Assembly: GCA_030651695.1 (NCBI GenBank)
Contig: JAUSCD010000029.1
Span: forward strand, 248,001-312,000
Origin: Pseudohongiella sp.
Lineage (GTDB): Bacteria; Pseudomonadota; Gammaproteobacteria; Pseudomonadales; Pseudohongiellaceae
Length of the DNA stretch: 64,000 bases
Direction of reading: 5' to 3'
Of the stretch, positions 1-8,189 are shown piece after piece; position 1 is the first letter of the stretch, and each line of letters begins with the position of its first letter. The position numbers and the translations under genes were made by a program. The notes beneath the pieces are model-generated. The model saw only the letters and a list, made by a program, of their open reading frames with translations. It was not told the DNA's origin and ran no database searches.

Positions 1-1
1 G

Positions 2-181
2 TATGCAGATGGTGAAATCCATTTATGTGACCTGCGACTGTTGACATTGTTTCAGGCGCTGAGTACACCCGGCCATGTGGACGAAATAGATGCGGAAGTT
101 GTCAAGGCAAGTCTGTTGGATGATGAGGCTGCGGGTTTACTGCTGACTCTGTATCAGGCAGGTAGCCTTGTTATAGGTTAA
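2..181 (+). CDS. 3' end of a RoxA-like ribosomal oxygenase (partial)
   Basis: An open frame runs in from the left edge and stops with TAA at 179-181, giving 59 residues. The end has the pattern YADGE, then a leucine-rich helix, then LLDDE, then LLLTLYQAGSLVIG. From memory this resembles the C-terminal winged-helix tail of E. coli RoxA/YcfD, the 2-oxoglutarate oxygenase that hydroxylates an arginine of ribosomal protein L16 (YANGE, then LEDPS, then a short helix ending near SGYWFF). The catalytic JmjC/cupin part lies outside the window, so the identity rests on this tail alone. The next gene begins about 50 bases later on the same strand. Confidence 0.5.
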   Translation, partial: YADGEIHLCDLRLLTLFQALSTPGHVDEIDAEVVKASLLDDEAAGLLLTLYQAGSLVIG

Positions 182-229
182 AAAACTGTTCTCAAGATAT
201 CGCTTAGCCGTGGTCTATAGGTGGATTTG

Positions 230-961
230 ATGCTGATGCAACTTTCAAATGTCTGTGATCTCAAGAGCCTGAAATCGCTTTTTCTGATGCTGGTTTGTTA
301 TCTGCCGGCTGGTTTGTCATTTGCACAGGGGGCAACCAGCAGCGAACGGGCAGCCATAGAGATCATCAGTATTGAACATCGTGATCCTATGTTTATCCGG
401 GCTTTGCTCACATCGTCGCTTGATCCGCGTGGCAACATCGGGCTGGTAGATAACAAATTGATTATCGCCAGCACCGCTGGAAACCTGCAGCAACTCAAGG
501 CGCTGATCGCCGATGCCGATATCCCCGCACGAAGACTTGTGGTCAGCGTCGATTTTGACTGGGGCTCGATCCGTTCCGGCAACAACAGTCAACAAAGCAG
601 TCAGGCACTGGAAGGGGATGCGATAAGTTTCTCAGATTCGGCTGCGGGAGTTTCTGCAGACGCTGAGTTACGGCAACCCAGCGTGGTAATTAACAGCACT
701 ATCCGTGGTGAAGTAGTCGAGGCCGATGTCGAAGTATTGAACGTGCCCGGTTTCAGCGGCCGGCATCCGCTGAGTTTGATGCTCGGTGAGTGGTATGTAA
801 TCAATCCAGACGCTGAGCCAGAGACGGCTGTCGGGCTTCAGTCCGGGATTGAGATCTTTGAGGAGTTTCCGATGCCCGACACAGAGCCCTTGTCACAAGC
901 TCCCATGCAGGCGGGTTCTTCGGTGGCGCCTATTGCCATCAGGGTGGACGTCCTGCCCTGA
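230..961 (+). CDS. Secreted protein with a secretin N-domain-like fold, function unknown
   Basis: The protein has 243 residues. I chose ATG 230 because AGGTGG at 219-224 is a good ribosome binding site five bases upstream; the GTG at 221 in the same frame lies inside that site. Residues about 10-33 form a signal peptide ending in SFAQG, without a convincing lipobox. After it, a stretch with IISIEHRDP, then NIGLVDNKLIIAS, then LIADADIPARRLVVSVDF matches the beta-alpha-beta pattern of secretin N/NolW-type domains, in which short periplasmic repeats end in a conserved D-x-P-x-x-x-V. There is no secretin barrel, so it is not a secretin. The rest is acidic and serine-rich. Its TGA overlaps the pabB ATG (TGATG), so the two are translationally coupled. 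The domain call is from pattern only and the role is unknown. Confidence 0.6.
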   Translation: MLMQLSNVCDLKSLKSLFLMLVCYLPAGLSFAQGATSSERAAIEIISIEHRDPMFIRALLTSSLDPRGNIGLVDNKLIIASTAGNLQQLKALIADADIPARRLVVSVDFDWGSIRSGNNSQQSSQALEGDAISFSDSAAGVSADAELRQPSVVINSTIRGEVVEADVEVLNVPGFSGRHPLSLMLGEWYVINPDAEPETAVGLQSGIEIFEEFPMPDTEPLSQAPMQAGSSVAPIAIRVDVLP

Positions 962-2340
962 TGCCTGATCTTATTCTGCAGTCACTGCCCTATGCGCGCG
1001 ACAGCCGTCATTTTCTGCAAGCGTTGGCGGGACAGCCGTTTACTGTTTTTCTCGACAGTGGACTGGCAACACAGGCAGAGGCTCGATATGACATCATCTC
1101 TGCCCTGCCCTCCGTACATACTATGGTGCCACCTGCAGACCTGGCGACCGGAAGTTTTGCGCAGGCCCGGAAAATGCTGGATGAGCATAAACAGTCGGGC
1201 TTCAGTTATGAGGCTTTGTCGCATCTGCCTTTTTGTGGCGGACTGATAGGATGTTTCTCCTATGGCGCTGCCACTAACAACAGAGCGTCTGTTTCGAGTG
1301 AATCAACACCCGATGCACACCATTTATCGGAACTGCCGGTGGCGGTGTTGGGAATGTATGAGTGGGCGGTTGTTGTTGACCATCATCGTGCGGAAACGAT
1401 GCTGTTTATTTTGCCGCAGTGCCCGGAAAGTATCAGAGCAGCAGTGATCGATCTGATTGGCAACATTGAGATGCTTTCCGATACTTTCTTGCATGACTCA
1501 GAGACATTTGTCCTGAACAAACCGTTCCGTCCATTGATGAGCAAGTCTGAGTATTCAACTGCGTTTAATAAGCTGCAGCAATACATTCTTGATGGCGATT
1601 GTTATCAGAGTAACCTTGCAATGCCGTTTGCGGCGCCCTATCAAGGCGCAACAGAGCAAGCATATTTGTTGCTGCGTGAGCGCAGTCGCAGTCCGTTCTC
1701 TGCCTATATCAATGCCGGAGAATTTTCCGTACTCAGCTTGTCGCCTGAGCGGTTTATCTCGGTAAACAATGGTCGGGTGTACACCCAGCCTATTAAAGGC
1801 ACACGTAAACGCGTTGACGACGCAGAACAGGATGCGGTCAATATCAGCGATCTGCTTGGCAGTGAGAAAGACCGGGCAGAAAATCTGATGATTGTGGATC
1901 TGCTGAGAAATGACCTGGGGCGTGTATGTATCACCGGCTCGGTAAAAACGGAGTCACTTTTTCAGCTGCACAGTTTCAGCCATGTGCACCATCTGATCAG
2001 CAGTATCAGTGCCGTGTTGCCGTCCGGATGTAGTCCGCTGGTATTGCTAGAGCAGTGCTTCCCCGGGGGGTCCATCACCGGTGCGCCCAAGATCAGGGCG
2101 ATGCAGATTATTGCTGAGCTGGAATCAGTTCCACGCGCTGTCTATTGCGGCAGCGTGTTCTACCATGATTTTCTGGATCGTATGGACAGCAGTATTTGCA
2201 TTCGCACACTGCTGGCTCACTTGGGCCAGCTCTATTGTTGGGGAGGCAGCGGTGTTGTGGCAGATTCAGATCTCGAACAGGAATTCCAGGAATGCCTGGA
2301 TAAAGTTTCGGTACTGATGCAGCTGCCACTCCAACGCTAA
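961..2340 (+). CDS. pabB: Aminodeoxychorismate synthase component I
   Basis: A 459-residue chorismate-binding enzyme. It converts chorismate to 4-amino-4-deoxychorismate using ammonia from a PabA-type glutaminase, the first step of p-aminobenzoate and folate synthesis in the cytoplasm. The C-terminal half carries the family motifs PIKGTRKR (Lys about 279), RAENLMIVDLLRNDLG, PGGSITGAPKIRAM and CGSVFY. PIKGT with lysine is the PabB signature; anthranilate synthase TrpE has PIAGT with alanine. Length fits PabB alone, with no fused PabC or glutaminase part. It shares one base with the secreted-protein gene upstream, an unusual partner. It converges on thrH with a 19-base gap. Confidence 0.93.
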   Translation: MPDLILQSLPYARDSRHFLQALAGQPFTVFLDSGLATQAEARYDIISALPSVHTMVPPADLATGSFAQARKMLDEHKQSGFSYEALSHLPFCGGLIGCFSYGAATNNRASVSSESTPDAHHLSELPVAVLGMYEWAVVVDHHRAETMLFILPQCPESIRAAVIDLIGNIEMLSDTFLHDSETFVLNKPFRPLMSKSEYSTAFNKLQQYILDGDCYQSNLAMPFAAPYQGATEQAYLLLRERSRSPFSAYINAGEFSVLSLSPERFISVNNGRVYTQPIKGTRKRVDDAEQDAVNISDLLGSEKDRAENLMIVDLLRNDLGRVCITGSVKTESLFQLHSFSHVHHLISSISAVLPSGCSPLVLLEQCFPGGSITGAPKIRAMQIIAELESVPRAVYCGSVFYHDFLDRMDSSICIRTLLAHLGQLYCWGGSGVVADSDLEQEFQECLDKVSVLMQLPLQR

Positions 2341-2359
2341 GTGATCGCAGGGTTTCGGC

Positions 2360-2977
2360 TCAGAGCGTCAATTCCCGGTTACTGGCTTTTAAAAACTCCT
2401 GTTTCAATTCTTCATATTCGTGTACCGCAGGAAATTGCGGGAATTCACGAATCACATTATCAGGTGCGCGGAACAGTATGCCGGCCTCTGCTTCAGACAA
2501 CATAGTTGTGTCATTGTAGGAGTCACCGGCAGCAATGCAACGGTAATTCAAACTATGGAAGGCTTTAATCGAGTGGCGTTTGGGATCTTTCTGGCGAAGA
2601 TGGTAATTCACAATCATGCCATCAGCGTCTGATTCAAGACGATGGCAAAACAGAGTCGGGTAACCCAGTTGGCGCATCAATGGTTCAGCAAACTCGTAGT
2701 AGGTGTCCGATAGAATCACTACCTGAAACCGCTCGCGCAGCCAGTTCACAAACTCCAGCGCCCCCGGCATTGGGGACATACCTGCTATCACTTCCTGAAT
2801 ATCAGGCAGCCCGAGGTTATGCTCGCGCAATATGCGCAGACGCTGTTGCATCAGCACATCATAGTCCGGGATATCACGCGTGGTGGCCCGTAATTCTTTA
2901 ATACCTGTGCGATCAGCAAAATCAATCCAGATTTCCGGTATCAACACTCCTTCAAGATCAAGACAGGCGATTTCCAC
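2360..2977 (-). CDS. thrH: ThrH phosphoserine phosphatase / homoserine phosphotransferase
   Basis: A 205-residue HAD-superfamily enzyme, the same length as Pseudomonas ThrH. That enzyme hydrolyses phosphoserine and can transfer its phosphate to homoserine, linking serine and threonine synthesis. HAD motif I is LDLEGVL near residues 6-12, with the D-x-E of ThrH in place of D-x-D. Motif II is VILSDT, motif III covers the lysine of RQKDPKRHSIKAF, and motif IV is AAGDSYNDTTML. The start is GTG 2977, preceded by AGGGGAAAAGC, a strong ribosome binding site at good spacing. It is divergent from cysH across about 180 bases. Confidence 0.92.
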   Translation of the reverse strand: MEIACLDLEGVLIPEIWIDFADRTGIKELRATTRDIPDYDVLMQQRLRILREHNLGLPDIQEVIAGMSPMPGALEFVNWLRERFQVVILSDTYYEFAEPLMRQLGYPTLFCHRLESDADGMIVNYHLRQKDPKRHSIKAFHSLNYRCIAAGDSYNDTTMLSEAEAGILFRAPDNVIREFPQFPAVHEYEELKQEFLKASNRELTL

Positions 2978-3045
2978 GCTTTTCCCCTTCAGATAGTCAG
3001 TAATAAATCGTAATAGATTTTACGGCGCAGATTTTATAGTGCCCA

Positions 3046-3100
3046 TGTCACAGTTGCCAGCATCTCAAAACAAATGCATGTGTGAGGTCACAGTCGCCCA
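3046..3100. repeat. Pair of direct repeats upstream of cysH
   Basis: GTCACAGTTGCCA at 3047-3059 recurs as GTCACAGTCGCCC at 3087-3099, 11 of 13 bases identical and exactly 40 bases apart, close to four helical turns. The pair lies in the divergent thrH/cysH region, 60-110 bases before the cysH start. The phasing suggests tandem protein binding. CysB, encoded next to cysH, is an obvious candidate, but its sites are poorly defined and I cannot match a consensus. Confidence 0.45.
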
Positions 3101-3158
3101 CAAGGTCTGGCTTGTTGTAATATGTCGCTATGCCTGCGCAATGAATTAAAGGACTTTC

Positions 3159-3878
3159 ATGATCAACGCCTCCAATATTGCTGAAATCAATGAACAATTT
3201 CAAAATCTGGAACCGCGCCATATTCTTCAGGAGGTCTTGAACGAGTACCCGCACGCTGCGATCTCGTTCAGCGGCGCTGAAGATGTGGCATTGGTAGTGA
3301 TGGCAAAAAAAATCCGGCCGGACATTCGTGTTTTTACCCTGGATACAGGTCGGCTGCACCCGGAGACCTATCGTTTTATTGAGCTGGTGCGTGAACAGTA
3401 TGCATTGGATATTGAGTTTTTATATCCGGACACTGAGGCTGTGCAGGCGCTCACCCGTGAAAAAGGTCTGTTCAGTTTTTACAGGGATGGCCATGAGCAA
3501 TGTTGTGGAATTCGCAAAACTGAACCTCTGCGCAGAAAGCTGGCATCTGTGGATGCATGGATAACCGGTCAGCGCAAAGACCAGAGCCCTACCCGCACGA
3601 ATGTACCCATCGCCCAGATTGATACTTCTTTTGCCGGCCCGGGTAAAACGTTGTTGAAATTTAATCCATTTGCCAACTGGCGCTCAAAAGATGTCTGGGA
3701 CTATATTCGCATGTTTGAACTGCCCTATAACCCTTTGCACGACAGGGGGTTTATCAGTATAGGTTGTGAACCATGCACAAAAGCTGTCGGCCCCAACCAA
3801 CACGAGCGTGAAGGCCGTTGGTGGTGGGAAGAGGCAACTGCCAAGGAATGTGGTCTGCACGCGCTGAATATCGAGTAG
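3159..3878 (+). CDS. cysH: Adenylyl-sulfate (APS) reductase, 4Fe-4S type
   Basis: A 239-residue PAPS/APS reductase family protein for assimilatory sulfate reduction in the cytoplasm. It reduces adenylyl sulfate to sulfite, taking electrons from thioredoxin. The N-terminal half has the P-loop-like [13 protein letters not shown] and the [12 protein letters not shown] motif. It has both cysteine pairs of the 4Fe-4S enzymes: CC in [12 protein letters not shown] near residue 114 and C-x-x-C in [11 protein letters not shown] near 202-205. The clusterless PAPS reductases of enteric bacteria lack these pairs. The catalytic cysteine expected in an E-C-G-L-H tail is seen in [17 protein letters not shown] lies five bases before the ATG. 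cysB follows on the opposite strand. Confidence 0.95.
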   Translation: MINASNIAEINEQFQNLEPRHILQEVLNEYPHAAISFSGAEDVALVVMAKKIRPDIRVFTLDTGRLHPETYRFIELVREQYALDIEFLYPDTEAVQALTREKGLFSFYRDGHEQCCGIRKTEPLRRKLASVDAWITGQRKDQSPTRTNVPIAQIDTSFAGPGKTLLKFNPFANWRSKDVWDYIRMFELPYNPLHDRGFISIGCEPCTKAVGPNQHEREGRWWWEEATAKECGLHALNIE

Positions 3879-3894
3879 AACATTTTGAGTGTGT

Positions 3895-4869
3895 TTACTT
3901 CCGCGGTAGCCCGACACTGGCAAACATAAGGTCTACGTCCGCCTGGGAGTGGCACGTCAGTACTTTTTCTACAGTGGCCCTATCCAGATGAGAAGCAAAT
4001 GCGCTGATAAAATCAAACATGTATGCACGTAGCCTGCTGCCTTTTCTGAAGCCTATCCGTGTAATGCTGTCCTCGAACAGGTGCCCGGCGTCCAATGCAA
4101 TCAGATCGGCATCTTTTTCTTCGTCATAGGCCATGTGAGCAACAATGCCCACGCCCAGACCCAGGCGCACATAGGTTTTGATGACATCAGCGTCCGCTGC
4201 AGTGAACACCACTTTGGGGTTCAAGCCTTGTTGTGAAAAAGCATCATCCAGGCGTGATCGGCCAGTAAAGCCGGATACATAGGTGACCAGCGGGTAGCTT
4301 GCCAATTGCGCCAGAGTCAGGTTCTGGTTGGTCGCGAGCTTGTGGTCTCTGGGCACTAACACGGCCCTGTTCCAGCGATAGCAGGGCATCATTATGAGGT
4401 CATTGAATTTATCCATGGCCTCGGTGGCTATGGCAAAGTCCGCTATTCCTTTGGCTGCCAACTCGGCAATCTGGTAAGGCGTCCCCTGATGCAATTGCAG
4501 GGATATCGCAGGATAACGATCAATAAAACCGCGTATGACCGGTGGTAGAACATACCGGCTCTGGGTATGCGTGGTGGCAATGACCAGGCTGCCGGAGTGT
4601 TCATCACAACAATCTGCCGCCAGCTTTTGCAGGTTTTCAGACTGTTGCAACACCAGAGATGCCTGCTCAACAATCGCTTTACCTGCTGACGTCATGCCGC
4701 TGATATGTTTGCCATTTCTGACGAATATTTCCACACCGAGTTCAGCTTCAAGTGCGAGTATTTGTTTGCTGACACCGGATTGCGAGGTATGCAACCGCTC
4801 TGCTGCCGCGGAGACGTTCAAACCTTGGTTGGCTACTTCGCAGATGTAGCGTAGTTGCTGCAGTTTCAT
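3895..4869 (-). CDS. cysB: LysR-type regulator CysB of cysteine regulon
   Basis: 324 residues, the usual CysB length. The N-terminal winged helix-turn-helix (MKLQQLRYICEVA, then SAAAERLHTSQSGVSKQI) is characteristic of CysB/Cbl, followed by a substrate-binding domain that senses N-acetylserine or O-acetylserine in known members. TTHTQSRYVLP near residues 100-110 and the YPLVTYVSGFTGRS region are family-specific. CysB activates sulfate uptake and reduction genes. Here it is convergent with cysH with a gap of only 16 bases, so their transcripts probably overlap at the 3' ends. Start is the ATG at 4869. Confidence 0.93.
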   Translation of the reverse strand: MKLQQLRYICEVANQGLNVSAAAERLHTSQSGVSKQILALEAELGVEIFVRNGKHISGMTSAGKAIVEQASLVLQQSENLQKLAADCCDEHSGSLVIATTHTQSRYVLPPVIRGFIDRYPAISLQLHQGTPYQIAELAAKGIADFAIATEAMDKFNDLIMMPCYRWNRAVLVPRDHKLATNQNLTLAQLASYPLVTYVSGFTGRSRLDDAFSQQGLNPKVVFTAADADVIKTYVRLGLGVGIVAHMAYDEEKDADLIALDAGHLFEDSITRIGFRKGSRLRAYMFDFISAFASHLDRATVEKVLTCHSQADVDLMFASVGLPRK

Positions 4870-4893
4870 GACAATGTGACCTTCGGGCTGATA

Positions 4894-5847
4894 CTATTTT
4901 TTTTGTTTCAATTTCATGAACGCGAGATCATTGGCTACACCATGCGGTACATGTCCGGTGGCCACATGCTGGCGTGCAGAATCACAATGTCCTTCCTGGT
5001 CATCAAAGAATACATCCGCTTCGAACGCTTTGAGGAAAACACCTTTGTCCATCCCTCCCAAAAACAGGGACTCGTCGATACGGATATTCCAGGCTCGCAA
5101 TGTACGCACTACCCGTTCATGAGCAGGAGCTGATCGCGCCGTCACCAGACAGGTGCGAATGGGGGCTTCACCCGGGGGAAATTCAAGCTGCAGTTGTTGT
5201 AATGCCGCCAGAAAGGGTTTGAACGGTCCTCCGGAGAGCGGTTGGTTTGCTGACAGTTTTTCGTTCTGTGCAAAGGCTTCAAGTCCCTGGGTTTTGTAGA
5301 TCCTCTCAGATTCATCCGAGAACAGTACAGCGTCGCCATCAAATGCAAAACGCAGATCATCGTCGCGACCGGAATTGCCAGCTGACGGCAGAATGGTCGC
5401 CGCTGCGATGCCCAATTCCAGCGCTTGCCTGACGTCAGAACCGTCAAGGGACAAAAACAGCTGACTCTCAAAAGCTGAGATATACCGGTACGGACTGCTC
5501 CCACCGGAAAACGCGGCACGTGTAATGGGTAACTTGTAATGCTCGATAGAATTAAAAACCCGCAATCCGGTGTCAGCACTGTTTCTTGAAAGCAGTATCA
5601 CTTCAACCCGTTGGGACTTAAGCAGATTGTTAAGATTTAACAGTTTGCGTACCAGATTAAACGCGGAGCCTGGCTGTAATGGCTCGTTTTCATGTGCTAT
5701 CTGATACTGTTGGTAGGCATCCAGTCCCTGCTCTTCATATATGCGGTGACTTTCGCTGAGATCAAACAATGCGCGTGATGAGATTGCAATCACCAGCTTT
5801 TTTGTGGCTGCCTGTATGTCGGATTTTGTTGGCAGTGCTTCTGACAT
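4894..5847 (-). CDS. Cytosolic 5'-nucleotidase, cN-I-like family
   Basis: 317 residues of the bacterial 5'-nucleotidase family related to vertebrate cytosolic nucleotidase I. Such enzymes dephosphorylate nucleoside monophosphates. Family features are AISSRALFDLSESHRIY near residues 20-38, ILLSRNSADTGLRVF, an AFDGDAVLFSDESE acidic motif in the middle and DVFFDDQEGHC near the end. ATG 5847 is preceded by GAGGAAAG at good spacing. It lies downstream of nothing on its strand and is divergent from the patatin-like gene. Its physiological substrate cannot be read from the sequence. Confidence 0.85.
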   Translation of the reverse strand: MSEALPTKSDIQAATKKLVIAISSRALFDLSESHRIYEEQGLDAYQQYQIAHENEPLQPGSAFNLVRKLLNLNNLLKSQRVEVILLSRNSADTGLRVFNSIEHYKLPITRAAFSGGSSPYRYISAFESQLFLSLDGSDVRQALELGIAAATILPSAGNSGRDDDLRFAFDGDAVLFSDESERIYKTQGLEAFAQNEKLSANQPLSGGPFKPFLAALQQLQLEFPPGEAPIRTCLVTARSAPAHERVVRTLRAWNIRIDESLFLGGMDKGVFLKAFEADVFFDDQEGHCDSARQHVATGHVPHGVANDLAFMKLKQKK

Positions 5848-5890
5848 GCGTCACTTTCCTCAAGATGGCTGGCAATACATTTTCAGACAG

Positions 5891-5902
5891 GTAGAATTCT
5901 AC
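5891..5902. repeat. 12-base perfect palindrome between divergent genes
   Basis: GTAGAATTCTAC is a perfect palindrome in the 163-base region between the 5'-nucleotidase and the patatin-like gene. It could be an operator, but short palindromes also occur by chance and no second copy was seen. Confidence 0.25.
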
Positions 5903-6010
5903 GCCGTCACATGGGGTAAAGAACAGCGGGGTGAATACAGCAGAGTAACGAATATCCTGTTTCGACCCATGCCTTACAACTGAATACGCGGTAAACCTAC
6001 AGGGAAAACA

Positions 6011-7159
6011 ATGAACATCCAACATGTGTCCGGCACCCAACAGGAAACAGCGCTGGTATTGTCCGGTGGCGGAGCGCGTGCAGCCTATCAGGTTGGTGCG
6101 CTGCGGGGAATCGCCAGCGTGCTGGACAAAGATGTACCCAATCCGTTTGGTATTATCTCGGGCACCTCTGCAGGCGCCATGAACGCCGTTGGGTTGGCGA
6201 CCCATGCGCACAAGTTTCGCACCGGCGTCAAAATGCTGGAATATGTCTGGAGTAATATCAGCAGCAGCCAGATATATCGCCTCGATTCTACCGGCCTGGT
6301 CAGCAGTGCATCGAACTGGGTGTTTTCATTTCTCGCCAATCGTAAAGGACGCTCGTCGACGTCCTTGCTGGACAATAGTCCGCTGGACAGTCTGCTTCAC
6401 GAAATACTGCGACTTGAACGAATAAATGAAAATATGAATGCGGGTTATCTGAATAGCCTGGTTGTGACTGCATCGGGATATACCAGCGGCGAGTCGGTTT
6501 CATTTTTCCAAAGCAGCAAGCCCATTGAAAATTGGCAGCGACCTCACCGGCTGGGTATCAGAACAGAGATCAGACACAAACATTTGCTTGCATCCTCCGC
6601 TATACCGACCCTGTTTCCGGCCGTGAAAATCAACAGAGAATACTATGGAGACGGTGCTATCCGGCAACTGGCTCCATTGAGCCCGGCCATACACATGGGA
6701 GCAGATCGCATTCTTGCGATTGGCGTCAGCGGCAGCCGGACGCGCCGGCCGAAAAAAGGGGATCAGATCGCCCAGCCGTCTCTGTCGCAAATTGTAGGAC
6801 ATGTTTTGAATAGTGCGTTTGTGGATACGCTGGAAAGCGATATGGCTGTGTTGCGACGGTACAATAATCTGATACCGTTATGTGCTGACGGCGCTGCTCT
6901 GGATGTAAAACCAGTGCACCTGCTGGAGATTACGCCCAGTCTGGATCTGAACAGGATTGCCGAGGATTTTTACCAGACGTTACCGCGATCAATACGTCTG
7001 TTTATTCGGGACACCAACTCCAGCACTATTGCGAGTCTGTTGATGTTCGAGAAGGACTACTGTCAGGCGCTCATGGATCTGGGCATCGCCGATGCGTTGG
7101 CAAAACGGGAGCAGATCCATGAGTTTTTCAGAGTGCGGTCAGTTCATCAGAAAGAGTAG
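6011..7159 (+). CDS. Patatin-like phospholipase
   Basis: 382 residues. The N-terminal patatin domain has the oxyanion-hole glycines in LVLSGGGARAAYQVG, the nucleophile elbow GTSAG (Ser about 53) and the second catalytic residue in YYGDGA (Asp about 214), so the Ser-Asp dyad is intact. There is no obvious signal peptide or beta-barrel, so it is probably a cytoplasmic or membrane-associated lipid hydrolase rather than a secreted PlpD-type toxin. AGGGAAAAC precedes the ATG. The last 13 bases overlap the 3' end of the convergent porin gene. Confidence 0.88.
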   Translation: MNIQHVSGTQQETALVLSGGGARAAYQVGALRGIASVLDKDVPNPFGIISGTSAGAMNAVGLATHAHKFRTGVKMLEYVWSNISSSQIYRLDSTGLVSSASNWVFSFLANRKGRSSTSLLDNSPLDSLLHEILRLERINENMNAGYLNSLVVTASGYTSGESVSFFQSSKPIENWQRPHRLGIRTEIRHKHLLASSAIPTLFPAVKINREYYGDGAIRQLAPLSPAIHMGADRILAIGVSGSRTRRPKKGDQIAQPSLSQIVGHVLNSAFVDTLESDMAVLRRYNNLIPLCADGAALDVKPVHLLEITPSLDLNRIAEDFYQTLPRSIRLFIRDTNSSTIASLLMFEKDYCQALMDLGIADALAKREQIHEFFRVRSVHQKE

Positions 7160-7896
7160 CTGAAACCAAACACTATTTTGTCTTCCTGATTTGTGCCGTC
7201 ACGGTCTTTGCCGCCGATGATGTAAGTCGCGAAAAATTCCGCTGGCAGTTCAGCAATACCCTTGCTCAGGGTGACGTCCAGGCTTCGGAACGCGCTGCTT
7301 TCTCCGGTGGTGGCAATATACTTACCTGAGTTTTCGTAAGTTGCATAACTGCCAACGATGCCCAGACCAAAGCCTTGCCCCAACTCAAAGCTGGTACCCA
7401 GCGTGAAGAACATGTCGCCCTGATTGGACCAGGTAGCGTCTTGTGCCATGTAATTCATGCCGAAATCCAGTCCGCCGAAACTCAGACCGAGATAAGGCTC
7501 AATTACGCTGGCGTCGCTGTCGTCCATGTACCAGTAGTACAGTGCGCCGATGTCATATGACAGGCCGCCGCTTTCGCCTGAGTAACCAGCGTAGAAGTTG
7601 TTTTCTACGGTAGTGCTCAGATCCGGTGTGCCGTAGCTCAGATTAGACGCCCACCAGCCGGAGTAAAAGCCATGGTCAGTGCTGGTGAAGTCCAGGCCAC
7701 CCTGAACGGCAGCGCCGTCATTTTCCGGCGTGTTGGTGATGCCGCGGAAGACGTAGCCAGAAACCACACCTACGTTGCCGGCAATTTCCACATCAGCATG
7801 GGCCGGGGTTAAAGCGAATACGCTTGCTGCTGCCACCAGGGCTGTGCTGCCGAGAACGGCCAGTTTGCTTTTCGCTGCAACGTTGATTACCTGCAT
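7147..7896 (-). CDS. TorF family putative outer-membrane porin
   Basis: 249 residues from ATG 7896, chosen because AGGAGTG lies seven bases upstream and a signal peptide follows at once, ending in PAHADVEIAG. The frame extends further upstream without a start as good. The mature part has alternating hydrophobic strands rich in Gly, Tyr, Trp and Ser (SGYVFRGITNT, GFYSGWWASNL, YDIGALYYWYMDD) and ends in FSYSF, the terminal aromatic of outer-membrane barrels. This matches the TIGR02001/TorF family. Family members are often found, as I recall, near glnK-amtB nitrogen genes. A sigma-54 promoter and an NtrC-like palindrome lie upstream, supporting nitrogen control. Substrate is unknown. Confidence 0.85.
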   Translation of the reverse strand: MQVINVAAKSKLAVLGSTALVAAASVFALTPAHADVEIAGNVGVVSGYVFRGITNTPENDGAAVQGGLDFTSTDHGFYSGWWASNLSYGTPDLSTTVENNFYAGYSGESGGLSYDIGALYYWYMDDSDASVIEPYLGLSFGGLDFGMNYMAQDATWSNQGDMFFTLGTSFELGQGFGLGIVGSYATYENSGKYIATTGESSAFRSLDVTLSKGIAELPAEFFATYIIGGKDRDGTNQEDKIVFGFSYSF

Positions 7897-7995
7897 AGTG
7901 TTCACTCCTGATTCACTGTTTAGTGCTTGATAGTAGTTAGTCTCTTGGTAGATCCGGATCATAATTCTTGGTTTGCCCGGACTCACTGCAACAGG

Positions 7996-8012
7996 AGCAA
8001 TAGCTGTGCCAA
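7996..8012 (-). promoter_or_regulatory. Sigma-54 (-24/-12) promoter of the TorF porin
   Basis: On the minus strand TTGGCACAGCTATTGCT reads TGGCAC-N5-TTGCT, matching the RpoN consensus TGGCACG-N4-TTGCA/T with the invariant GG and GC ten bases apart. The start site would fall near 7985, leaving a leader of roughly 90 bases before ATG 7896. Confidence 0.7.
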
Positions 8013-8075
8013 CTACGAAAAAGCAGTAATTACAATGAGATACAGTGCCTACTCGAAACCTACCCGAAACCTGAT

Positions 8076-8090
8076 GCACTATCATAGTGC
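8076..8090. promoter_or_regulatory. NtrC-like enhancer site upstream of the sigma-54 promoter
   Basis: GCACTATCATAGTGC is a perfect inverted repeat with the GCAC-N7-GTGC layout of NtrC sites. Its centre is about 98 bases upstream of the predicted start site, typical for a sigma-54 activator. A tandem GAAACCT direct repeat lies beside it at about 8055-8072. The 293 bases between the porin and the YebE-like gene hold these sites and no gene that I can see. Confidence 0.55.
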
Positions 8091-8189
8091 GGTTGATTCC
8101 GGAGCCGCGCCGAAATGATGCTCAGCAGGGGCGGTAAACACCCCAGCCGGACGCGTATGAAACCAGTCGTGAATACGTTGATTGCCGTA

